Shown: one piece after another, positions 30,101 through 45,100 of the stretch
Numbering within the stretch: the stretch's first letter is position 1
Layout: every line of letters starts with the position of its first letter
Source: Sinotaia quadrata
Lineage: Eukaryota; Mollusca; Gastropoda; Architaenioglossa; Viviparidae
Reading direction: 5' to 3'
DNA: 64,000 bases
Assembly (NCBI GenBank): GCA_028829895.1
Contig: CM054177.1
Location: 32,947,064-33,011,063, forward strand
Notes under the pieces: generated by a model
What the model was told of the DNA's origin: nothing
Databases searched by the model: none
The model's input: the letters and a program-made list of their open reading frames with translations, nothing else
Made by a program: the position numbers and the translations under genes

Positions 30101-33100
30101 TCTTAAATTTTTTGGTTTATACATAAACATATATGGAAAAAATATTCAAAACTTTGTAATGACAATTCAAAGAAAGTTAACATAAATTAGACTTGCCTTA
30201 TAATAGGTAAGACCACTCAAATTTTGAAGTTTGGCCAAATAAGCTGATAATTGCAGATTATGTTATGTACCTCAAAGTAAGTTTGCATACAAAATTTTGG
30301 AGCTCTAGCTTTAATAGAAAAATAGTTATGACGGTTCAAAGTTTGGCGTAAATTGCAGATTTCACGAAGACCCCTTAACAAAACTATTAAATTTCATCGA
30401 AATATAATCATTGCCAGACCTGCCTACCCCCCACCTTAGGAAACCAGAAGATCACTGGTCCAAAACCAGAAGATTTTGAATGGAAACCAGAAGATTTTAT
30501 GCGGAGTCTGGCTTTTTAATAGAAATACCAATAATATAAAATAAATGCAAAATAAAAAAAATAATGTTAATATTTGTAAATAAACTTACCAATAATGTAA
30601 TGATTAATGCAAAGAACAACAATTTGTCTACATTTCATCTAGTCTCCATTCCACTGTTTATTTTAGATGAATTTTTGTCAAGCACACCAAGTGTTAGGCA
30701 GTTTTATTTAGATATTTCTTTAGACTTCATTTGAAGAAGGATCTTCACATTTCAGAATAATGGGCATTGAAGTACCGCATCATGATTTTCACTTTTACAG
30801 AAATTCATTAAATATTTCATAAATGGATTTTAAAAAATATATATATTTAACTTTTTATTATCTAATGTACAAGCCACAAAAAGGAACATGTGCCTATTGA
30901 AAAATTTTAAGAAAAAAGTTATGATTTTTTTTTTATTGTACCCATCTAGAATATATATTTTGGGAGAACATGTAGAATTTAAAAAAATAAAATTTACTTA
31001 AACCTAAAGCATATAGGCTTTCATCCATGCACAACCTTTTAATTTTATGTATGAGAAACTAGTATACCAAATTTCAGGGACATGGAATAATTACAACTAT
31101 TGAAAAGGGGTCTTAGCATTTAGTTCAACAGAGGAAAAAAAGTCATTTTGAGAAAAACACATTTAAAGTAAAATAAAGACTACAGAACTTTAAAAGTGTT
31201 CAAGTGGTTTATTTTTTTAAAATAAATATACCCTATCCATACTACATTGGACTGCTCTTAGTCATTTAACTCTCTCAGAATTAAATATACTAATACTATA
31301 TATTACTATCCTTTACATCCTCAGTGTACAGTCTTTTTATTTTCTAATACTACATAGAACCAGAATATTGCAAAGAAATTTTAAAAAAAATATATTTATC
31401 AATCCACATTAATAAAATTTGGAATATATGTTGTCTTTGTTATGAGAAAGCAATACCAGTTATTAGTTTTAGAATATCTGGTTCAGATTTTAATTTATAA
31501 ATGATTTAAATATATAAAACACCTTTATTTTTCTAAATTTACATGTCCATTAGACTAGAGAAAAAACAGTGAAAGTCTTCCTGTAACATTTAAAATGTTA
31601 TTAAAAGACATTATTCTTCAATAAGCATGCTTTGTTAATTAAGAATTGGATATGATTAATATTATTATTTTTAATGTTTTATGCATTTCTTTTGTCTTCA
31701 ATGTATGTGTATTTATTATCATGCCTTCTAAAATTCTATTATAATAATATGTGTACTGCGTAATCACAAAATATCAACGGCTAATTTACAAATACATGTA
31801 TATATATAGGCCTATATATATTTCTAATTTTTTATTATTTTTTTAGCAGAAATGATTAAAATAAAAAATTCGACTAAATCAAAATGTTCACAATTCCGTA
31901 AATTACTTTCAAACAAATTTGACTCAGGATCATTTCTTTATCGCCGATGATCTTTTGTTTTAAAACTTGTGTCACTTTTTTTTTTAAAATAAATTTTGAA
32001 GCCTTACATATTATATAAGAATAATTACAACGGATTCTAGAAAAATGATTATTTGAACCTCAATGCGGTTTCAAACATAGGCCTACCGTTATTGAAAACG
32101 CCAATCTTTTTCCTAGCATTGCAATATAATTCGTCAAAGTAGCTCGTTTTGGACGAATAATTTCTGAAGAAAATTGCATAGACTGTCTTACATGTAAGTT
32201 GAATGTTATTTATTAAAGTAAATATTTCGTAATTGTCACGCATATACTATCGCTACGTGGCCGCCATTTTGAAAAAGCGAACTTCGTCTATCGGTCGAAC
32301 GGGCAGTAAAAACGTTATGAACCGAATTTGCTTATCCCGCTAAGCTCTGACTTCTCAACATAAAAAATATTTAAAGAAAATGTTTATTTCACGAGCGAAA
32401 TTCTGTTTTGTCAACTAAAATTAATAACGGCCGACGAATAAGATTCCGGAAGTGTTAGAAAAGGACTCGTATGCTGAAGAGCTCATAGCAGACGACAGAG
32501 AAGCAGTTAGAGTTACGCCGCCGTTAGCTTCTATTGAACGCACGGTAAGTTTTTCGTCCTGTCATAATCGATCGTGAAAAAAAAAATTGAAAATGAAAAT
32601 GAAAGCGGAAGATTTCTTTTGGAAGCGGAAGAGCGGGAGATTCGAGGTAAAAGCGGGAGATTCTTCCGCTAAAAGCGGAAGGTAGGCAGGTATGCATTGC
32701 ACTTCGTCTTCGCCTTGATCCAAGTAAACGAATGCCGTTGAAAAGATGTCGCATTTGTGCAAAAAACAAAATTCAGAAAAGGACATGTTATGAGCATCAA
32801 GCATGTGAGATTCTCCTATGTCTTACCCCTTGCTATGAAATATTTCATTCAATGCAGACATTGTAAATTCTTCTTTTCTAATTCTTCTTTCCTTTTATCT
32901 ATTTTCTTCTTTGTATTATATGAACAGTTTGTTTGAACATTTATTTTCATACTTCACAATATATATAAATCAGCAACATAATATTTTCAATTTATTTTCT
33001 GTTCATTTACATTATTACATAGGCAACTTCATAAATTTATTTGTAAATTTACTTCTTTTACTCCTGATGAAATTGAACACATACCCAGTACTTATTATTT

Positions 33101-36100
33101 TTACCTGACAAGTTACCTGTGTATTCATTGTACAATACATACTAGCGGAGTTATAAAATTTCTAAATTGTACTGATATTGATTTTTATAATAACATTTTC
33201 TGCATCTGGATTTGTGCTTCACTAACTTTGACTACAATTACAATAGGATTTTTTATAAATTATCTTCTTCATTTGGGATTTATGAAAACAAAATGTATTC
33301 TTCAAGTGGACATGTGAAAAAATATTTCTGGATATCAGTTGGATTTGTGCTTCATAACTTTAACATTTCCAACTGGATTATTTATAAATTATCTTCTTCA
33401 TTTGGGATTTGTGAAAACAAAATGTATTCTTCAAGTGGACATGTGAAAAAATATTTCTGGACATCATTTGGATTTGTGCTTCATAACTTTGACTACAACT
33501 ACTATTTTATTGCCAATTCTACATTTGTATAAGATATAAATCTTCACATCTCTTCTCTTGTTTGGTAGGGGCTGGCATTATATAATTTCAGTGATTTTGC
33601 TTCATCATTCCTTTGGAACTTTTCAACTTATTTTCTGCATTTGGATTTGTGCTTCACTATCTTTAGACTACATCTATCATTACTTCAGCTGAATATATAA
33701 TTTCAGTAATTTTTCTTCATCATTCCTTTGGAACTTTGAACTGTGACTTATACTTCAAAAAGCTTTCATCAGATAGATCTCGGACACTGTAGCCATTGAG
33801 TACAAGTACGTGGTGTTTGTGTGCTTGATGTTCCATATAATAAACAGTTTTGGGTCAGGCTTCTGATGAGGCGAGACCCTGGATGTTTCTCCTAAATATC
33901 CTAAACATCGCCAAAACATCCCCATAACACTTGGAGTATAAAACATTCTTCTTGTGGGGATGTAAAGCCTTCGAGGAATACAACATCGATGCAGAAATTC
34001 TCAAGTTCAAGAAAAAGATAAGAAAACTTTTTATTATTTATTTATTTTCAAATTTTAAATCAATTAAAAATATTACTTTATTATTTAATTAGTTTGTCTA
34101 AATTAATTTTCAATTAACGTTTTGAATATCCGTCTGTGTAAAATGACCGTCGCTTTTCGCGTTTTTTTAGGGTAACCTTTAAAAACATCATTGGGCGGCA
34201 AAAGTGCCTGACACCGTGACGTCGCGCGAGTTTTTCAAAGCCGACATCGAATGGGTTAAAGGGCAAAAAATTACCTTTTTAACAATATAAAGGCAACTGA
34301 TAGATGATAATGGGTTCCAAAGTTATAATGCGTCCAACATAACACATAATTTGGACTCTCATTTTCTACAGTAAAAATTAAAAAAATTTAAATGAGCCGA
34401 TGCTTATGTTAAAGGTCGTTATCTTAGCTTTCCGTTGATATAAGATTTTATTGGTTGAATACATAAAATCTGATAGCGCGTTATGTAAGCATACCCAAAA
34501 ACGATGTCAGAGGTCAGCCATTTTCAAATCTCGCCACGGGCACTTCAGTACGCTTTACAGGCTGTGAGTTTATCGATCAAACATAATTAATACGTCATTC
34601 AAATGTAAAAACAAAACGTTGGAAGATTTCTTTATTTATTAAAACAATTTTCACCCATTTCTTTCTTCCAATTACCGAGATTGACAGTTTTGAAAAATAT
34701 AAATCAGTCACAATGTGACGTTGTCTCCACTCTCCATATAGCGAGTGGGCTTATTACCTACTTATAAAGAATGAACATATTCTCATTCTTGTTTACACAT
34801 GAGTCAAAAAAATTCCTTGTGCAGAATTACACATTTAATGTAAATAACCAATGTTTACAGTGTTAATTTACTATTCCATTATTTTTTACAAAGGTTCTCC
34901 ATACTCAAATATATGCATATTAAAAAGTGCAATATAGGTTGTGTGTGTATAGTTAGAACAGCCAGTTAATAGAATCAGTATAAGGAAAACAGACATTATC
35001 ACAAAGAGTGCCCTCAATTAAACATAGTTTCACAAGTTACCTCAACATGAAGATTTGGTCCAAAAATATGTTCCACAATCTTATTATCCAGCAGCCACTG
35101 AGCAAGTTCATCTCCAAACCTGTCAGTAAAAGTATATTTTAAAACTTTTCTAATACCAAATTTGTCAAACACATCTTTCATTAATACAAGCAAAGAAGCT
35201 AAATATTTATCAACCTTATTCTTCAAATTTGATATTTATAATTTGTTTCTATTACAAGAAACCAAATCAATTGTAAGTTCAGAATATTCTACTTATTTTT
35301 ATTTTATTGTTTTCTAAAATATAATACATGTACTATTAAAAAAATTGTAACTATTAAAATTAAAAATAAAAGTTGTTCAATATTTAATATATATATTAAA
35401 AATTGCAATCATATTCTTCATATCTGAAATACAAGATAAAAGAAGTTGCATATGACTGTAAAAAAATAAATTAAAAATTCTTTTTCTTTTGCTAATGTCA
35501 TCACTGGAAGAAAAGTGTCAAGAAAAGAAAAATGTATTATAAAATAAGCAGCACTTGAAAACTATGTTCAAAGATGTTTTGTTTTGGAAATTTTTTGAAC
35601 AAATATACCCTATTCTCACCATGCTGACCCCTATTAGTCATTTAGCTTATTAACACAGAATCAAAGGTATCATTCAACAACATCTTTCAGCTAGCAAAAC
35701 ACTAAACGAAACAAGTTATTTATCAACCTCCATTTTCAAATTTACACTGTATATGTTTTCTTGTTTATAAGAAAGAAATATCAGTTATTTATTTTTAAAT
35801 ATATTTAGTTTACATTCTAATAATGTATTTAATTTTAAAAGTATGTGTATATTTTATAACTTAATTATTTTTAAACTGCAAAATTTGTAAAATATAAAAC
35901 AAATTTCTGAAATTTATATTTGTACTGATTCATAACTCAAGTTAGAAAAAAAAATAATCACCTTTTGGTGTTTATAAAAATTTTAATTACAGAAAAGGGC
36001 CATTTCAAAGCTATTTATATTCTTAAAAAAATTAAGTAAGTAAGTAAATTTCACACAAATATGATTCAGGTAATAGTAGATAAAGAAGTCCATGGTTTTC

Positions 36101-39100
36101 AAAAAGAAAAGTTGCTATGACCATTAAGTGGAAAATTTTGAAAAAATTACAATGTAAAAATTAAATATCATCATTATTCTTTACTAAACATGAATCAGTT
36201 TCATTATTAATTTGAGCTATGTTTTCTTATCCAATTTAAAAAAATTAATTTTAACTTTTTAGCTTGTTGTGCTACTATGGTTCACAATCTTTTAATTTAG
36301 CTATCAAGTGGTTTGTTCAGTAAATAAAAAATCTCAATGGAGAAGATGCTGAACAATGCAAAAATATAATAAACTCTAAAGTTAAAAAGTATGAGAACAT
36401 TTCTTTTTTCTCTCCTACTGGCTTAAACCATTGTTGGCTTTAAGGTTCTACCCATGCCATTCTTGAGTTAACTAAGTAACTTTGAAATATTCTGAATAAA
36501 AAAGCAAACTACTTGTAAATGTAAGCAAAGATTTAAAATAAATAAAATGGATGTTTTTCAAACTATAGCTCAAGCCTACCTTTCTGCATCCACCATGGTT
36601 TCATTATTACAGCTTTCATTGTACATGTTGATTTGATTCTAAAAACAATAAAAGGACATAATTCACAGGCTTAGATACTCAAGGGAGCTAAAAATTATCA
36701 CAAAAGTACAAACATCTGCACTATAGTAATAATAAATGTAACAAATAAAAAGAAAACAATTTAAAAAATAAATTAATAATTTTTTCTATTCAATATTTCC
36801 TTTTAATTTTGTAAGTTTTTATAGAAACTGTTTACTTAAAAAAAAAATAAATGAATATTAAAAACACTGAAAAAAAAATAATGAGTATCATACCATTTGA
36901 ATAAAATGTATACTATCCAAATGATGCTGTTAATTTGTTTCATTAATACTTGAACATTTTTATAACATTGTGTTTAATCAATTGTGTACAATTTTAAGTA
37001 ATTATGACTAAACACCTAGCTATGTTTGAAATCACAAAGTTTGTTACAGTCTAGATGATGGATTTCTTAACTAATGTCCATCTCCTTTTCACTATAAGTA
37101 AAATAGTAATTTTTCAAATGGAATCAGGTAGGGGAAGGGGAATGTTGCAGCAGGAAATAGTCATATTGTACAATGAAAATATTATATAATGTTCAATGAC
37201 TCACATTAATTTGTGCAATTCCAGTCAGTCGGATTGTGAGTGTAGAACATGTGAAGTACTTGTATGCTAAAGCTAGTCCTTCTCTGTCAAATGTAAAATG
37301 TGTATCTAGTGGTTCCTTCACTGCAGCCCACATCAAGTCTGTCATGCTGCGGTTACCTGCTAACCGGAGGTCAGCATCTGATAACTTGCACATATATCTG
37401 TTGCAATCCATACAAATGAAGTAATAATAAATTAATGAGTACAAGAAACTAAGCAGCAGGAATAAAATTATCAAAACACACAAAAAAAAAGAAACTACAA
37501 ATACAACTAACACATGCAAAAATTACATCCCCTTCCCTAGATTAAAAAATATATATGCTTTATAACACAAATTTTAAATTATATTTTATTGAAAATGTTA
37601 ACATTAAATTTTATGAAGCATACACCATTAAAAAAGGTATTTAAAACTCAAAGGGTATTTAGATGTGATATTAATTTTGAAAGTGTTTCTTAAAACACTT
37701 TTCAATCTATTTTATATTAAACCCTGTGACTAATTAAAACCAAACAATGAATAAGCCTAACTTAAAAAATATCTGTACTTAATAAAATGTGGAAAGAAAT
37801 CAGTTATTCTAGCTGTTTCTGATTGACAGCTCAAAAACAAGCAAATCATTTTAAACATTCTAAATCTAGAGCTTTGACCTCATGTCCTCAATGTCAAAAG
37901 GGTGATAACAAAAGCTACAATGAGTGAATGTTTATGTGCCATTTCTTTAAAGCAGTTTTCATCTCTCAGAGTTTTATGTAATCATTTTCAACAAAAACTC
38001 TGTAATACTGTGCTGCTACAAATTATAAAGACATTTATTATGTAAAGGCAGTAGTTTATCTGCATTTCTGCAAAGCCATTAAAGAAAATTAAAATTGGAG
38101 CTCTTCAACAAAAGAATTTTCAGCATATGGTCTCAAATTCTGAACTATGCATTAATAATTAAAAAATAAAGTATATATATGTTCACAATTACCTAGCCTA
38201 AGAAATGAAATATGTAGCAAATCTATGATTGAAGGAAGGCAGTGTTCCACTGATAAATAAATAAACAGTTTCTTTAAGTCAAGCTGGAAGCCTACTGCCT
38301 ATATGCTTAAGTCTTTGAAATGTACATTATTTATTAAAACAAAAAAACAACAACAATGACTGCTTAAGCTAATCAAGAGGCATGAGCTAAATATAAATTT
38401 ATAGGTTTTGTCCAGTATCTATACACCAGGGTATTTAACGATTTATCAAAATGGTCAGTTAAGTTTGTCTCCAAGCTACATGATTAAATACTCTAAAAAA
38501 CTAAGAATGACACATGCTAATTTGTATATTTGCTTAAATAATGATGCAGGTTTCTCCAGAACATTTACCATATGCACACAGATAAAATGTCTTTTATAAT
38601 TTAATATGTAAACAAATTTTTACTAGATTACAATCATATAATCCAAATATTTTCATATTAGTTTTTACTAAATTGATTTAACTCACTTTGCAAACAGGCA
38701 TTATTACTGTTATTAGAAACAGATCCATCAAGTATATGGTATTCAGTATAATATTAGCAGTAATAAATGAGAAATAATAAAAAATAATTCCATTACTTTT
38801 ATATTAATTTTATTTATAATCATAGGGCATTTTTTAAATGCTTTACATGAATACTTTAGGTTTAACCTTATTTTCTTAGCTGATGTGACATACAACTGTC
38901 ATATGAAGTCTTCTAGAGGTTTTGTATAATTATATATAAAATAATTAATGTTAATCATTGATTACAACAAATAAGCAAAACTCAAACCTGATTACAGCAG
39001 AGCGAAGTGGTACAATGTATTGCATCACAGTTGGAATGTTCATCCACATCCGAAGCTGAAAATTCACAAGAAGCAACATGAGTTCACCCATTATTCTCAG

Positions 39101-42100
39101 TTGAAATTATCAAAACTTTAATACAACCACTTAACTCACCCAAACTACTATTTTAATTGTCAAACACCAGTTACATTTATACTCATGTCGTGAGTTAACT
39201 TGAACAAACCAGCAATAAAAAAATCAACAGTCTTTCTAAACCATTATACTAATTTATTTTTTTCATATTTAATTGCATAATCTTAAAATGTATTAAAGAA
39301 ACAATTTATTTACATTCGGATGCATTAAAGTTTTGGGCATAAACAAATACAAGTGTGTCATTTTAAACTGTCAGACTAGTATTCCTTCACAGTGGAAACT
39401 TTGCCAGTGTTCAATTCTCTCATTCTCTCCAAGACAATTACATTAGATATTATCTTCATTGGTAATATGGAAGGTATATGTGACAAAGTAAATTTGCTCC
39501 TCTCTATTTTTAATTGTTATTTAAGTTGCTAAATTGCCAGACTGACTCGAACTTGGGCACTCCTTATGGTGTTATTTGAAAGTCTCTGAGTTTGAAGTAA
39601 ACAGCCTAAGGGAAGAATATTCTGATTTGCTGACCTAGTGGAAACTGAGTGAGTAGTTTTTTATTATCCATTGATTATGATTTATAAGAACGAGACTAGC
39701 CAATGGGCTGAGTTTAAGGAGTTTACTTGCAGTAGAGAATTTTGCTGTCTATTCACTTTTGAATTTGAAGACAAAGAGAAAGTCCAGCTCTGAAGGCACA
39801 TTAGCTTTAGTGGTGAGTTTAAACTGACTGAATGAGAGAGAGTGGCCTTGGAAATATTTCATACATTTTTCTATTGATATGTTATACTTGTGTTATGTGT
39901 AAAGATGTACTTTGTAAGTTGATTTATTTACTACAAATATTTGAACTAAGCTGCGCCCATTAATATGTGACATTGATTAAAAAGTGAAAATATGCGACAC
40001 TAGTGAAAATATGTGACACTGTTTGATAAAAAGTGAAAATAAAAGTAAATACAAAATTCTTATGAAGTAAATTGCACCGCTAACATGAAAAACAATTCAT
40101 ACACAAAACAGACGTGGATTTACCACCATATTCAAGTTCGTTTTACATATATATAATAATAAAATAGATATCTATCCGATAAGAATATGATTAAATGTTC
40201 TTATTCTTAAATCTGCTACAATGTTCTAGGTGCACTTTTGCCTTTTCACTTAGTACTGTGAATGTTCAAAGAGGAGTGACATAGGTTGTAGTGTCAGTTC
40301 ACAATGTTGATTTGAAGAAGGATGACACAATTTGTGGTGTCACTCAAATCGATGATTTGAAGAAAGATGACGCAATTTGTTGCATCGCAACAATGATTCG
40401 ACGATCAGGCCGTTGCGATCCAGATCTCCTATGTATGGGTGGACCTGTGGCTTTTGGCTTATGCTAACAATGGTAATTATCGCTGATTTCTCTGGTCAAC
40501 ATGTATTACAGGGGACCCCAGTGACGTCTGTGATTACCAGGTAGATTGCTGAGTGACCGTGTCCTCGCATCTATAGATGTAGTACCTTTTGGGTTCGTCG
40601 AATCCCGAAATTACCAACCCTCCACCATGGCACAGAACTTTCAGAACAAAGCTGAGACAGAGAGACTGAACTTGTCTGTCATTAACTGTATGCAAATTAC
40701 GTTGCATAAATAAGCTGTCCTGAAAGTTGAACTTTTCACTTAACCATGATGCATTTGAACAAGTTGCGTTGATGTTCTAATACTTGGCGGCGACCAGATG
40801 AAGAAACGGGCAGAAAGAGATATTCCCAACTCTCCTTAGTAAACACAACATAATTTCCTTTATACGAAGTTTCACCACAAAATGAAGTTACTGTCCTCAT
40901 GTAAAATTCCCATTCTCATGAAAATTCTAATCTATCCTTCCTCCTTATATCCTTTTTCTGTTGCACCTTGTGATCTTAATTTGCTGATGCACTTGATTAT
41001 AATAAATGCATGTACTTCACTAGCACAGGCAAAAATCTAATGTGCAGTGGCTATTTTCTATTTGGCTTGTCAACAAGCATACATACATTCATCCACATGC
41101 ATTTATGAATATACTGCATTCATTCAATATATATAATCCTCCTTAAATGTATATATATTTATGCATAACATGATACACGTACACTAGGTCTACACACGTC
41201 TGTCTAAACTAAATGAAACCGGGTGAACAAATTAAAAGTTACATATGCATTGGAGTGTATTTTTAATAAGAATTTAGGAATAGTTAGGTATTAATTTTGG
41301 AAGCTTTCTAAGCTTTTAAAATTTGGTTTCAACTTAAACTTTGGTCAACTTATACTTGATTATATTCTGTCCTCGTAGCAAGACGACCATGCTATTTCAA
41401 ATTCTGAATGCACAGTGTTTATTCCAAATATGGCATTAGTCAGTCCATCATTACATTCTGTACATTAAAATGAAAAATAATATTAGTAAGTCAAGAATAG
41501 GGAATTTGTGAAGCATATCACAAACTGTCTTACACTTACAGAAGGCCACTTTTCCTACTCTTTAGTTTATAGTGTAACCCAAATCCACTGACCTCTCTGA
41601 TAACAGCAGTTAGCATCTTGTGGTGTCCAGCATTCTATTTCATGTGCTAAACTAGCTAGTCAGAATGTATTGTTTACAACTATCATAGTGAAATAACTCA
41701 TGCTAGAAGTTCTCAGATGAGTTATATTTTGAATTTTATGTAAGGAGAGCTTTTTACTGTGTGTAAAAACAACAATATAATGCTAAATATTTGACTGAGT
41801 TATCTCCCCTTGAATATGCCATTTTGGTGGGCTATGCCTACTTTGGGGAGACAAGGGACTAAAACAGTTATATTCTCTGTTACAAACAATGTGCATTCTA
41901 AAGTCAGTTTGTGACAAATATATGTTTGCTCAGCTTTCTTTTATTTTACCATCTTTATCTTGGTCAATTATATTTTCCATAAAATGAGTAAGAAGTTGTT
42001 TCTTGCAACATTAGAATTTTCTAAATATATTGTACAACAATCGCTGTTAACTATTTTCTCTACACGTTTATATTTCACTTATGTTTTATTTTATATTTGT

Positions 42101-45100
42101 TATTGTATCAATATTTAAAAATAATTATAAAAGTATTTTAATCTTACCACCCACACTTCTTGTTAAAATGAAACATTTAACTGAGCATATACTCACATTT
42201 AGAGATCATATTAAAAACTTAAAATCCTGTACTTAAGAAGAGTAAAGCTATGTTTTATCTAATACTGACTGTTAAAAGTATGAGAAAATATAAGTTTTGC
42301 CAGTCAAGCTAAACGAAATAATTATATGAAATATTTTACTCTATATCAGGAGATAATAAGAAACTAACTACACAATAAAATAATCAAAACAAATAATAAG
42401 AAAAAGCTTCATGACTCAACTTAATTAATATAAAAAATGTGACAGAGATATAGCAAAATCAGTCATTAAAACATTTAGTTTCTATGTAATTTTGCATTTT
42501 GCAAAAAAAATTTCTTTTGCAACAACACTCACATTTGCAATCAAAGTAATGAGCAGGTGTGCAAAATTGAAGGGAAGGGTGTCAGGTGTGGCCTTTTCAA
42601 AACACTGTCGCAGAGCCTGTATGCCATTGCTGTCACAAAGGAAGCAGACATTGCGCAGCAGGTACATTGGTGATTCTGGGTCCTGCAATCAAGTTTGTAA
42701 AATATCACATTCTCAAATGATAATTCAACACTGCAACAATCCATCTTTATATATAACATGTGAGAGTTACATAAGATAGTTGCATGAATCTGAATTTATT
42801 TATTCTGTAATTATTTGTAATACAAGTTCGTTTTGAACTGAAAATGGCACCTCTTTTTGTGAAATAGCTATTTTCTTTAATTTTTATTGTTATAAATAAT
42901 CCAACAAACTTATTTATCAAGGTTTTCTTAGGAGTGATAATACATTAAAGCACCATGATCTAGATTCCTTTCATCTTGAAAGATCAATTTTATGAAGAAA
43001 TAATACTTTTAAATTGCATTTCTTTTAGTCACACTTCCTTTCCACACAAATCAGATCCAAATTAAAAAAAATGTTTTCACTGAAGAGCAGCAACATGTCA
43101 TACACAAACGCCATGTTATATTTAAACAATCAATGTAATCAAAATATTCATATGCTAATATTTTAAAATTTTATTTGTTATAGTCAGAAATATTCAACTT
43201 AAAAAAGAAAAAGACTAATTTGCCTTAGTTTCCATTTTAGCATGTGACAAAGAAAATAATTAATTCATAAATATAAAATAATGATGATAATATTGTGAAT
43301 TATTTCTTACATTTTTCAAAGGTGCCATATGGAAGAAAGATAACTCTCATGTCTTTTATTTTAATATAATGAGTTTAAGTACCAAATCAGAAAAATAATT
43401 TTTGATTTTATTAAGATCACGTTGTTATAACAGCAATGGCAGGAAAATGTTCTGGATCATCAATGTTTCAAAACTGCTAAGATAACCTCAATATATTTGA
43501 TTAAATTGATTAACACTGTAAACAGCTTACCTATTTATGTAAATATCCATATGGTTTCTTTTGCATTAAAGTTTCATTCAGCAGGTGTGTATGTTTTAAA
43601 TCTAAGCTAGTAAGGGTAGAAAACTAGTGAATTACATTCAAGAATATAAATCGTGATTAGGTTTACTATATATTAAAAATGTAATTAAAGATAATATTAA
43701 GTAATAAACAAAGTTCTATTTAAATATATCTTTATAGCATAATAACCCATTTTATGTTTAGTTGAGAAAAATTGAGTTTTTTTAATTTTTATAAAGGATG
43801 ATATTTCTTGTCAGTGGGAGCCAAATAAGTTTCTAGGTATAACCCATTTAAAATAAATATGTACGCAGATTAAGTTAAATAATTTAGGTAATAAAGAAAA
43901 TATATACTTTGTAATGAGATATTACACTTATCTAAACATTATTTTTTTCTGTTAAAACACATCTCAACTTTACTTTTTCAGTTTTCAACAGAAACGTGCT
44001 TTTTATGTATGTCAAACTCCTATAATATCAACATTTTTCTTATGATTTTATTGAGCATTAGGCCCCATTATAGATTTTAACATATACTAAAATAATTAGA
44101 TTTAATCCACTTTATTTTTTTCACTTCATGTCACAAAATGGTGCATTTATATGGGAATAGCCAGCAATTACTCAGCCAGAACAGTGAAGTTTCCAAGGAA
44201 GAGATATTTTAAAAAACTGAGATGGATTTGAAAATCACTTAATATCACCAAAGATTCATTTATTAATTTGGGTAGCTTTGCTAAGTCAATCTTCTATACT
44301 ATTACTAGATTGTTAAATAAGGCAAAAGAATAAAAATTTCAATCAACAGTACATATTCCAATATTCAATAATGCAATAAAACAATCTGTTCAAAAGCTTT
44401 TATCACAAAAGACATATTTTCAACCCCCTAAATACTGAAATGTTTGTGCAATTTAACATTTTTGACTCTATTTCTCTACATGTTTTGTTTCACAAATTGC
44501 TTCAAACAAACAGTCATCGTGATCTGAAATAACATAATAAAACATTATCCTACCTTATATTAAAAGATATCAAATTGGAGGGATAAGATGGTTAAAACTG
44601 AAATTCATGTCTGTTGTTTATATGATCTTTGGGGATCATAAACTGCTTTAAATTTTCCAATAAATTTGGAAGATCTAAAACCACCATTATCTTGACCACA
44701 TAGTGGTTCCTCACCATATTAGTGTCTTATTTCTCCACTTACTTGCTTTTATAAATCTCCTATTCTTTATTCAGTTTAGTAATATGCAAATAATTTCTTT
44801 GAGTTAATTGACAGTCAATTTTTAAAAATTCATATAAATAAATAAAAAGTCTTTCCTTACAAGAACAAAATCTTTCTGTACAAGAAAAAAATTCAAAGTG
44901 GCTACTATTCTTGAAAAGAAGACTTATTCCAGAATTGAAAAAAATATATTATAAATATATATAAATTAGTTTTATAGTTTCCAAATGTTCTTAGTGTTCC
45001 AAGTTCGAGTTGGTGGTATTCTATTTTGGGCTTTTGAATGACATTCCAGAAACAACTGAAAGCCAAAGTATCAAAAACTCAGCAACTTTGGTAATATGAC

